From NCBI GenBank assembly GCA_037132075.1, contig JBAXPV010000086.1:1-5529 (forward strand): a stretch of DNA of 5,529 nt. Reading direction: 5' to 3'. Origin of the DNA: JBAXPV01 sp037132075. Its GTDB lineage: Bacteria; Bacteroidota; Bacteroidia; Bacteroidales; CAIXZF01. Position 1 is the first letter of the stretch, and the number at the start of each line of letters is the position of its first letter. The notes below the pieces were generated by a model. The model saw only the letters and a program-made list of their open reading frames with translations. It was not told the DNA's origin and made no database searches. Positions 1 to 5,529 of the stretch are shown here, in pieces. The position numbers and the translations under genes were made by a program.

Positions 1-180
1 CTCCTGCCACGGCAATTGAAGGAACACCGGTCGATGTCGTGTTTTTAAGAATACCCGTCGCCAGTCCGCCTAAAGAAACACCATTGATTTTTCCAACCAC
101 AGTTGCCCCTTGTGCTCCAGTGACATCTCCAGCCAATGATCCTGAAAAATTCGTTGAAGTTCCACCACTGATGTCAGTAA
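1..180 (-). repeat. Direct repeat copy 2 inside the fibre-like gene (cut by window edge)
   Basis: This matches 622-801 at a constant 621-base offset (207 codons). Bases 1-55 are identical to 622-676; the rest is diverged but aligns without gaps. It encodes the block TDISGGTSTNFSGSLAGDVTG through KINGVSLGGLATG to STGVPSIAVAG. The repeat probably continues beyond the left edge, so its true extent is unknown. Confidence 0.9.
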
Positions 181-1162
181 GCACAGCCACGGTACCCGTT
201 GTCGTTCCAAAAGTAATTGTAGGCGATCCTCCTGTAGCTGGAACTGTTATGGTTGTAGTCCCACTTGTTGTTCCTTTCATGTTTATTGCGCCTGTCGTTC
301 CTCCTGCTGTTCCTATCGTAACAGTAGAAGCTAAAGTTGGTGCCGTCCCGAAAACAGCAAGGCCAGTACCTGTTTCATCACTTAAGGAGCCCGACAGATT
401 TGCCGAAGAGATCGATCCGCTTGCACTTCCGTACAGCGTGCCCGAAGTTGGAAATGTAACATTGGTTGTTCCTGTCAATGTCCTGGTATAAGCATAATTT
501 CCTGAACTGGTCACCGTAGCTGCTGAATTGTTGGCAACTCCGGTTCCGCCGTTTGCAGGGGCAACAATACCAGTAACATTGGAAGCAGTCCCCGTAGTAT
601 TTTGGTTCAGCGTAGGGAAATCTCCTGCCACGGCAATTGAAGGAACACCGGTCGATGTCGTGTTTTTAAGAATACCTGTTGCCAGTCCTGCCATCGATGT
701 CCCGTTGATTTTTCCAACAGTAGTAGCACTTTGCGTGCCGGTGACATCACCGGAAAGTGCCCCGGAGAAATTTGTTGCAGTCCCGGATGTAATGTCAGTA
801 GTAAGGGCCATCTTATTCCATCCGGCATTGTCGTAATACCAGAAGGATTTTGTATCCGTATCATAAACCAGCATCCCTGCAGCAGGTGTCAAACCACCAA
901 GCGTGGTGCGTTGTGCGGTCGTCATCCGTGGTGCAAGGAAACCTCTTAAAGTCGACCTGAGTTCCAAAATTGAATTGGCATTAGGCGTAATTGATGCTTC
1001 ACTGATGCCAATTCCCTGGGCAAAAGCTTCCGCTCCAAACAAACTCATTAAAAGAATTGTCGTTAAAATCATCAACGAACCTGGACGGAGAAGGATACGC
1101 TGTCCTTGCGTCCTTTCCTTTATGCAAGAATTTCTTGCCGACGAACTTCGTTTTGTTTTCAT
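1..1162 (-). CDS. Exported fibre-like repeat protein, N-terminal part (3' end outside window)
   Basis: Translating from the ATG at 1162-1160 gives 387 uninterrupted codons to the left edge. Residues 1-48 look like a signal peptide: basic start MKTKR, further Lys/Arg to residue 26, hydrophobic core about 30-46 (LMILTTILLMSLF), likely cleavage AFA|QG after residue 48. Residues 49-118 hold the module seen at the start of many Bacteroidetes fibre-like proteins: SILELRSTLRGFLAPRM, then MLVYDTDTKSFWYYDNAGW. After residue 119 the chain is rich in Thr, Ser, Gly, Ala and Val, with NQNTTGTASNVTG and APANGGTGVANN, motifs also common in phage tail fibres. A block of about 60 residues (TDI..GT.TNFSG.L.GDVTG to GVPSIAVAG) recurs with a 207-residue period. 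An in-frame TAA at 1240-1238 bounds the frame upstream; ATG at 1189 is an alternative start. No Shine-Dalgarno is evident, normal for Bacteroidetes. Role inferred: a secreted beta-rich surface or filament protein. The C-terminus, unseen, could be a T9SS sorting domain or an S74 endosialidase-type chaperone. No frameshift seen; exact function unknown. Confidence 0.88.
   Translation of the reverse strand, partial: MKTKRSSSARNSCIKERTQGQRILLRPGSLMILTTILLMSLFGAEAFAQGIGISEASITPNANSILELRSTLRGFLAPRMTTAQRTTLGGLTPAAGMLVYDTDTKSFWYYDNAGWNKMALTTDITSGTATNFSGALSGDVTGTQSATTVGKINGTSMAGLATGILKNTTSTGVPSIAVAGDFPTLNQNTTGTASNVTGIVAPANGGTGVANNSAATVTSSGNYAYTRTLTGTTNVTFPTSGTLYGSASGSISSANLSGSLSDETGTGLAVFGTAPTLASTVTIGTAGGTTGAINMKGTTSGTTTITVPATGGSPTITFGTTTGTVAVLTDISGGTSTNFSGSLAGDVTGAQGATVVGKINGVSLGGLATGILKNTTSTGVPSIAVAG
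622..801 (-). repeat. Direct repeat copy 1 inside the fibre-like gene
   Basis: This is the upstream partner of the repeat at 1-180, in the same reading frame at +621 bases. It encodes TDITSGTATNFSGALSGDVTG, then KINGTSMAGLATG and STGVPSIAVAG. The segment next to DFPTLNQNTTGTASNVTG is the best conserved, with 55 identical bases. The between-copy part (181-621) encodes a different Thr/Gly-rich stretch including TLTGTTNVTFPTSGTLYGSA and SANLSGSLSDETGTGLAVFG. Confidence 0.9.
1019..1162 (-). other. Signal peptide of the fibre-like protein
   Basis: Codons 1-48 encode an unusually long basic n-region (about 29 residues, including KTKR, KER and QR.LLR), a hydrophobic stretch from residue 30 to 41, and an Ala-rich c-region ending AFA before Gln49. 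This fits Sec-dependent export and signal peptidase I cleavage. Starting instead at Met31 would leave a hydrophobic core with no positive charge, so the upstream ATG at 1162 is preferred. The exact cleavage site is inferred. Confidence 0.7.
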
Positions 1163-1263
1163 TATTCGTTTAATTTGTGTGTTTAGCATTAAATCCCAAG
1201 CTTTCCTATACACAGGTATAAGAATTAACAAAGCAACTTAGCAAAAGGTTTCGTAGGAATTAT

Positions 1264-1294
1264 GGGTTAATCTCTGATTCTATATGATTAACCC
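1264..1294 (-). promoter_or_regulatory. Perfect 9-bp inverted repeat in the leader of the fibre-like gene
   Basis: GGGTTAATC at 1264-1272 is the exact reverse complement of GATTAACCC at 1286-1294, with a 13-base spacer. It lies about 100 bases upstream of the start at 1162 and downstream of the promoter candidate, so it would be transcribed into the 5' leader. No T-run follows it on the minus strand, which argues against an intrinsic terminator. It could be an mRNA-stabilising or regulatory hairpin, or a protein-binding operator. The inverted repeat is directly visible; its function is inferred. Confidence 0.55.
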
Positions 1295-1341
1295 TAAAGG
1301 ATGCTTGAAAACGTCCTCCCCCCCTTTGAAAGGTCACCTTG

Positions 1342-1370
1342 CAAAAATATTTACATATATTGTTTGCAAA
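1342..1370 (-). promoter_or_regulatory. Candidate Bacteroidetes-type promoter for the fibre-like gene
   Basis: On the minus strand, TTTG at 1370-1367 is followed after 17 bases by TATTTTTG at 1349-1342. This matches the Bacteroidetes sigma-ABfr consensus (TTTG/TTG at -33, TAnnTTTG at -7), in which a spacer of roughly 17-23 bases is accepted. Transcription would begin near 1335, leaving a leader of about 170 bases. A second TAnnTTTG (TAAATTTG) at 1374-1367 has its nearest TTTG only 14 bases upstream, so it fits less well. Confidence 0.55.
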
Positions 1371-1375
1371 TTTAC

Positions 1376-1411
1376 AATAAAAACAGAGCAAAGTAAAGTA
1401 AAGTACTTTGC
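1376..1411 (-). terminator. Probable intrinsic terminator of the large repeat-protein gene
   Basis: Read on the minus strand, GCAAAGTA (1411-1404) pairs perfectly with TACTTTGC (1395-1388) around an 8-base loop. The stem is followed by the T-rich tail TCTGTTTTTATT. It starts three bases after the TAA stop at 1417-1415. The stem is short and only 3 of 8 pairs are G-C, so termination may be partial and allow some read-through into the next gene. Confidence 0.6.
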
Positions 1412-1414
1412 GGT

Positions 1415-4400
1415 TTACCTGACAGGCCCGAAAACAAATTTCTTTTCCAATGTCCCTTTTGTATTTTTTAAAGAAATAATCAGGACCTGTGGCGGTAGAT
1501 TGAGATATATCTGGTTTTGCAGGCCTCCCTGGAGATTTTTTTGAAGTATGATCCTGCCAAGTATATCATAAATAGATAAATCTGTATTATCTTTCACCAG
1601 GTTAAGATCAATCACAATACCTTCCTCATTGTAATAAATACCAGCAGGTATGTTAGGGTTGTTCTCATTCCCACTCAAATGAATAATAAACCGCATTGGG
1701 TCATCACTTGCAGAAGCATTGAATTTGTATGATGATGAAATGTTTAATTTCTGGAAATAATTGTATTTGCGGTCTTCCAGGATCAGGGTTTCAAATTCGG
1801 AAGGATTGAAATTTGCTGTCAAAGTAAACTTTCCACTCATCCCTGGTTTGAACATGACCGGAATCAAGGGGTTTTCTTTAGGAGTTGTCAGAAATAGAAC
1901 TGAAAGGTACTTCCCAATGTAGGATAAATAGAGGCTGGGAGCTGTGCTAACCTGGCTAAAGAGTTTTTGTGCACCGGCCTCGTTTGAATCCGCCCCGAAT
2001 TTTAAAATGATTTCGTCGAAACCATTTCCTGACAAGGAATTTACAACGAGACTCAATTTGGAGTTTTCCGTTTCCGTTCCTTTCAGCCAATTGCCGGCCC
2101 CGGAATTACTTCTGATATCATTTGTTGTTCCAAGGACACCTGGCGTTGTAGCTTTGACGAAAAATGCCTGCATCGGTGCAATATATTGGGAGACACCATT
2201 GGTACCGCTTCCTCCGGGATCTGCCGAATTAAAGACGCCATAATTATTGGCAGTATTGTTCCAGATCCAGGCATTGTATCCGCCGCCTGTAAGATCTAAA
2301 GCCGTTCTTGTCCATCCCGACAAAGCTTTCCAGTCGATGGAAGAAGGGTAAGGATTGCCAACAAGGTTGAATCCTTTGTTCAGGACATTGGGGCCACTAA
2401 AAGTAATAGGGAAATTGAAGTTCCCGTTGTTTAAGTCTCCGACAAATGTCTTTGTAGGCGAATTTGCCTGAAGGGAATACAGGTATCCACGACCAGGTAT
2501 AAAAAAGCTCTGGGGATGCACCGTAGGCCAATTTGGAGTGATACCCATATCGGTATTCAATTTAAATACCCAACAACTTGTTATTTCATCCCAGGTATAT
2601 AAGTCATAACCTGTTCCATTTCCGTAAGTACCTGAAGGAGTCCATGTTCCACCTATTGACTGTTCAGCTACAGGGCTGGATAAGAAATGCCAGTCTTCAG
2701 CACTTCCGCTGATATAACGGTCAACTGTAGCAGGCACGTTGTTGGTAGAATGGATCAGAGAACCTGAACCTGAGATACTTGAATTTATCTTCAATCCTGC
2801 ATTTCCTGCGCTGTTTGATAAGGTGCCAAAGACAGACAGATCTTTCGCTTCAGCGATAGTCACAGAGGCCCCAATGCTGATGCTGAGGTTATGACAGACG
2901 GCAGCACTTATGTCGACCGTAGGATAATGAGGTACACCAGAAGGAATAAGCGCATCAGTAGAAGCCGTTGGTACACCACCACACCAGTTGTCTGGATTGC
3001 TCCATGCAATACTGCTCACACCAATCCAACGGCCTGTCGGATAAATGGTAACTGTGACTTCAAAGCGAGAAGTGCTTTCGCAGAAACTCAAAGTTTGTGA
3101 GGCATAATATGATGCGCCATTAACCAAAACGACGGAACCAGCCAATGGACTACCTCCGAATGATGCAGCATACCATTGGATACTAGTGCCGGTGGCAGTC
3201 AGGTCCGCAACGGTAGCGCCGGGACATACGCCCTGACTGGCAGTGCCAGTGGGCGCAGCAGGTGTTGGTGCCACAGGCCAGGTAACAACATTAGATGGAC
3301 CAATGCCACTACAACCGTAACTGCCACCGGATCTGCTGACTTGTATTAAAACATTTCCGCTGGCCCCGCTAAGATTAATATCGGCTCCAGAAGTATAAGG
3401 AGCCCATGTTCCTCCATTATTGATGCTGTATTCAAGAAGGTCACTTGCACCGTATGATCCCCCGCTGCCTGCATGAATTGTAGCATTGGGAATAGTACTT
3501 TCAATACAGACGGTGGTTCCGTTGACTGGTGTTGCTGTATTTAGCGTTGGTAGCGCTGTAGCACTGCCAACTGGCCAATAACTAATTGTACTCCAGCTGG
3601 ATCCTGTACATCCAAAATTACCCCCGGTTCTACGGGCACGTACGATGATGGTATCGGTAGCACCTGTTGTTGTGATGCTTGAGCCACTTGTATAGGTGGT
3701 GAAAGTCCCCAATACGCCATGAATACTGACTTCGTATTCATCCACAGCCCCTGCAGAGCCTCCTGAACCAGCAATAATACTTGCATTTACACCTGAATAT
3801 CCAGGGCATATTATACGTCCGCTTGGTGGCGTTGCGGTGTTTAAGGCGGGATATGTTGAAGAAGAAGAAACTGGCCATGTGACGATGGTCGTCGGCCCGC
3901 TTGCGCTGCAACCATAACTTCCGGCTGAGCGACTAACACGGATCAGGATATTTGTTGTGGCACCAGTGGTGTTAATCTGCGTTCCAGCGTTATATGTGAG
4001 CCAGTTAGTGCCATTGTTCAAACTATATTCATATAAATCGCTGGCTCCGGAAGATCCACCTGAACCTGCATTGATGGTGGCAACAGGACCTATAAATCCT
4101 GCACAAATCGTGGTTCCTCCAGTGGGTGTTGCAGTGTTTAGGCTAGGATTCTGAGTCGCTGTGCTTAAATTCCAGGTACAGATGGTGCTCCAGGCTGTAT
4201 TTGAGCAGCCGTAGCTGCCGGAAGTCCTGATAGACTGAACGATGATATTTCCTGTTGCTCCAATTGTATTAATTGAGGCCCCATTAACATATGTATTATA
4301 GCTAAGACCTCCATCGATACTGTACCTGAATGTATCGTAAGCACCTGCTGAACCCCCGGAGCCAGAAGCTCCTGTCACAGTTCCCGAATTATATCCTGCA

Positions 4401-5529
4401 CAAATGGAAGTCCCGTTTGCAGGTGTTGCGCTGCTTAAAGCGGGGGCGATAGGAGTGGATGCGACTGGCCAGCTAACGATAGTTGTCGGGCTGCTCGCAG
4501 AACAACCGTAAGATCCTGCGGATCGACTCACCCTTACCATTACATTGGAAGTCGCCCCGCTTGTATTGATTAGATTTCCAGAGGTATAGCCTGACCAGCT
4601 GCCTCCGTTGTCGATGCTGTATTCATAAAGATCAGCAGTTCCCGAAGAACCTCCGGACCCGGCAGTGATTGTGGCGCTTGGACCTGTATATCCAGCACAA
4701 ATCGCCGTTCCATCCGCAGGTGAAGCTGAACCTAGCACAGGCGCAACTACGGCAGATCCAATAGTCCAGTTTGATAGTGTGGACCATGATGTGGCAGTGC
4801 AGCCATTGCTTCCTCCAGTGCGACGTGCCTGTACAATTAAACTGCCAGAGGCAGAAGATGTTACAATGGCAGATCCGTTGGAATAGGAAGCCCAGCTGCT
4901 TCCACCATCAATGCTAAGTTGGTATTCATCAGCTGCGCCTGCAGAGCCTCCGGAACCGGCTATTCCGGTAACACTGCCGGTGTTGTAACCTTGACAAATT
5001 GTGCTTCCACTGCTTGGGCTTGCGCCGCCAAGAGTGGGCGCTGAAGGTGAAGCTGCCACCGGCCAGGTAACAATCGTAGTCGGTCCGGTAGCACTACAAC
5101 CGTAACTTCCAGCCGAACGACTGACACGGATTAAGACATTGGTCGTTGCACCCGTTGTAGTAATCGATGATCCAGAGGCATAAGCTGACCAATTCGTTCC
5201 ATTATTTATACTGTATTCATACAGATCTGCAGCCCCTGAAGAACCACCTGAACCTGCTGTTATCGTTGCACTTGGGCTGTATCCGGCACAGATGTTTGTT
5301 CCGGTTGTAGGTGTTGCAACATTTAAGCTTGGGTTCACTGTTGTCGCAGAAACCGGCCAGGTCACGATAGTTGTCGGTCCGGTCGCAGAACAACCGTAAC
5401 TTCCAGCCGAACGGCTGACACGGATTAAGACATTGGTCGTTGCACCCGTTGTCGTAATTGCTGATCCAGAGGCGTAAGCTGACCAATTCGTTCCATTATT
5501 TATACTGTATTCATACAGATCTGCAGCTC
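1415..5529 (-). CDS. Large repeat-containing secreted protein with T9SS-type C-terminus (5' end outside window)
   Basis: The frame is open from the right edge to TAA at 1417-1415, giving 1370 visible residues. No start is visible: the GTG at 5365 encodes the Val of a conserved repeat motif (TTIVTWPV), not an initiation codon. Visible residues 1-752 are one partial and seven full repeats of 98-100 residues. Residues 753-832 form an Ig-like domain. From 833, a region with GRWIGVSSIAW and NWCGGVPT leads to a predicted beta-rich stretch, then DRYISGSAEDWHFLSSPV, NLVGNPYPSSIDW (1054-1066) and QAFFVK, all typical of Bacteroidetes secreted proteins. Residues 1293-1370 resemble a T9SS sorting domain (DLSIYDILGR, then YLNL, then KGTLEKKFVF). 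The product is probably exported by Sec then T9SS and anchored or released at the surface; an adhesin role is inferred. No catalytic motif is recognised. A terminator and a separately promoted exported-protein gene follow. Confidence 0.93.
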   Translation of the reverse strand, partial: AADLYEYSINNGTNWSAYASGSAITTTGATTNVLIRVSRSAGSYGCSATGPTTIVTWPVSATTVNPSLNVATPTTGTNICAGYSPSATITAGSGGSSGAADLYEYSINNGTNWSAYASGSSITTTGATTNVLIRVSRSAGSYGCSATGPTTIVTWPVAASPSAPTLGGASPSSGSTICQGYNTGSVTGIAGSGGSAGAADEYQLSIDGGSSWASYSNGSAIVTSSASGSLIVQARRTGGSNGCTATSWSTLSNWTIGSAVVAPVLGSASPADGTAICAGYTGPSATITAGSGGSSGTADLYEYSIDNGGSWSGYTSGNLINTSGATSNVMVRVSRSAGSYGCSASSPTTIVSWPVASTPIAPALSSATPANGTSICAGYNSGTVTGASGSGGSAGAYDTFRYSIDGGLSYNTYVNGASINTIGATGNIIVQSIRTSGSYGCSNTAWSTICTWNLSTATQNPSLNTATPTGGTTICAGFIGPVATINAGSGGSSGASDLYEYSLNNGTNWLTYNAGTQINTTGATTNILIRVSRSAGSYGCSASGPTTIVTWPVSSSSTYPALNTATPPSGRIICPGYSGVNASIIAGSGGSAGAVDEYEVSIHGVLGTFTTYTSGSSITTTGATDTIIVRARRTGGNFGCTGSSWSTISYWPVGSATALPTLNTATPVNGTTVCIESTIPNATIHAGSGGSYGASDLLEYSINNGGTWAPYTSGADINLSGASGNVLIQVSRSGGSYGCSGIGPSNVVTWPVAPTPAAPTGTASQGVCPGATVADLTATGTSIQWYAASFGGSPLAGSVVLVNGASYYASQTLSFCESTSRFEVTVTIYPTGRWIGVSSIAWSNPDNWCGGVPTASTDALIPSGVPHYPTVDISAAVCHNLSISIGASVTIAEAKDLSVFGTLSNSAGNAGLKINSSISGSGSLIHSTNNVPATVDRYISGSAEDWHFLSSPVAEQSIGGTWTPSGTYGNGTGYDLYTWDEITSCWVFKLNTDMGITPNWPTVHPQSFFIPGRGYLYSLQANSPTKTFVGDLNNGNFNFPITFSGPNVLNKGFNLVGNPYPSSIDWKALSGWTRTALDLTGGGYNAWIWNNTANNYGVFNSADPGGSGTNGVSQYIAPMQAFFVKATTPGVLGTTNDIRSNSGAGNWLKGTETENSKLSLVVNSLSGNGFDEIILKFGADSNEAGAQKLFSQVSTAPSLYLSYIGKYLSVLFLTTPKENPLIPVMFKPGMSGKFTLTANFNPSEFETLILEDRKYNYFQKLNISSSYKFNASASDDPMRFIIHLSGNENNPNIPAGIYYNEEGIVIDLNLVKDNTDLSIYDILGRIILQKNLQGGLQNQIYLNLPPQVLIISLKNTKGTLEKKFVFGPVR
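1418..1651 (-). other. Probable T9SS C-terminal sorting domain
   Basis: The last 78 residues start at IPAGIYYNEEGIVIDLN. They contain DLSIYDILGRII, where sorting domains usually have a v.i.D..G..v pattern, then YLNL, and end LEKKFVFGPVR, matching the usual basic, hydrophobic finish (K.v.k). The usual early PNP motif is missing and the typical GiYi turn appears as PPQVLIISL, so this is a divergent example. It implies export across the outer membrane by the type IX system. Confidence 0.7.
3032..3271 (-). other. Ig-like domain of the large surface protein
   Basis: These 80 residues (visible residues 753-832) begin APTPAAPTGTASQGVCPGAT and continue with IQWYAASFGGSPLAG, NGASYYASQT, C.S..RFEVTVTI. 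This is the pattern of the Ig-like domain that commonly precedes the C-terminal region in CHU-type Bacteroidetes surface proteins (Pfam Ig_7-like). It contains two Cys that could pair. It probably acts as a stalk or spacer between the repeats and the C-terminal part. The family call is from memory of the motif, not a search. Confidence 0.75.
3272..5527 (-). repeat. Tandem array of about 99-residue repeats (R0-R7) in two alternating types
   Basis: Units, N- to C-terminal: R0 partial 5527-5351, R1 5350-5057, R2 5056-4760, R3 4759-4463, R4 4462-4166, R5 4165-3869, R6 3868-3569, R7 3568-3272. The shared plan is P.L..A.P..G..IC.GY, then GSGGS.GA.D...YSI..G, then G..I...GA..N..V...R..GS.GC, closing with a Trp. 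Type A (R0, R1, R3, R5, R7) has (L)YEYS(I/L)(N/D)NG, VSRS(A/G)GSYGCS and (T)TIV(T/S)WPV. Type B (R2, R4, R6) has a more variable middle, R(R/I)RT/IRT.G.. and (S/A)WST. Each full unit has Cys at position 21 and near 85-87; R4 has a third at 95. The fold is unknown; an Ig- or fibronectin-like beta sandwich is a guess. Confidence 0.93.
5059..5527 (-). repeat. Recently duplicated segment: R0 and R1 type A units, 294-base period
   Basis: Bases 5059-5233 and 5353-5527 align without gaps at an offset of 294 bases (98 codons). By eye I count about 13 differences in roughly 175 bases, so about 93% identity, far closer than other unit pairs. Several differences are silent at third codon positions. The homology runs off the right edge, so the array continues outside the window. 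Confidence 0.85.

Larger units (their letters stand above)
1163..1414 (-). other. Intergenic region between the two surface-protein genes
   Basis: These 252 bases are AT-rich and non-coding as far as can be seen. In transcription order they contain a terminator-like hairpin with a T-rich tail, a Bacteroidetes-type promoter candidate, and a leader of about 170 bases containing a perfect inverted repeat. Short open frames crossing it on the plus strand have no recognisable product. Confidence 0.75.

Noticed and set aside
39..836. Long plus-strand open frames rich in Val and Pro opposite the fibre-like gene
   Set aside because: They are the reverse of a Thr/Gly/Ala-rich coding frame with few stops; they copy the 621-base repeat, lack any recognisable domain, and the minus frame has a signal peptide and a known N-terminal module.
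1207..1220. Small hairpin TATAC-ACAG-GTATA upstream of the fibre-like gene
   Set aside because: Only five mostly A-T pairs; such structures are expected by chance in AT-rich DNA.
1323..1340. Overlapping short dyads CCTTT-G-AAAGG and AAGGT-C-ACCTT in the leader
   Set aside because: One-base loops cannot form RNA hairpins as drawn and five-base arms are weak evidence for an operator; noted only as a possible protein site.
1163..1414. tRNA, small RNA or riboswitch in the gap
   Set aside because: No cloverleaf or recognisable riboswitch core was seen; only the terminator-like hairpin and the leader dyad stand out.
3957..4886. Plus-strand open frames within the repeat array
   Set aside because: They lie opposite the repetitive minus-strand gene and recur at the same phase in successive repeats, as expected for shadows.
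5363..5365. GTG as start codon of the large protein
   Set aside because: The frame stays open with strongly conserved repeat sequence for another 54 codons to the window edge, and this GTG encodes the Val of a recurring TIVTWPV motif.
3272..5529. CRISPR-like array
   Set aside because: The repeat period is about 297 bases, diverged and in frame throughout; these are protein-domain repeats.

Overview
The window looks like part of a chromosome from a Bacteroidota (Bacteroidetes) species. Three things point there. The large protein ends in a region resembling a type IX secretion (T9SS) sorting domain, preceded by an Ig-like module and an NLVGNPYPSSIDW-type module common in secreted Bacteroidetes proteins. 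The second protein opens with the 'SILELRST.RGFL.PRM....R' module typical of Bacteroidetes fibre-like surface proteins. The intergenic gap carries a Bacteroidetes-style promoter (TTTG, 17 bases, TAnnTTTG), and no clear Shine-Dalgarno sequence precedes the likely start. The genus cannot be told from the sequence.

Layout, all on the minus strand and so read right to left. (1) 5529-1415: the 3' part of a very large gene whose start lies beyond the right edge; 1370 residues are visible. It has seven complete repeats and one partial repeat of about 99 residues, then an Ig-like domain, a mixed beta-rich region and a C-terminal sorting-like domain. (2) 1414-1163: a 252-base gap with, in transcription order, a probable intrinsic terminator, a candidate promoter and a leader with a perfect 9-bp inverted repeat. 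(3) 1162-1: the first 387 codons of a second exported protein, with a signal peptide, the conserved N-terminal module and Thr/Ser/Gly/Ala-rich repeats like those of phage tail fibres; it runs off the left edge.

Both products appear to be exported repeat proteins, plausibly adhesins or surface-layer and filament components. The terminator and promoter between them suggest separate transcription units rather than a strict operon. No enzyme, RNA gene, CRISPR array or transposase is visible. The long plus-strand open frames are shadows of the repetitive minus-strand genes. The most notable observations are the alternating two-type (A/B) repeat array with two conserved cysteines per unit, the place where the alternation breaks next to a recent-looking duplication, and the compact terminator, promoter and leader-hairpin arrangement.
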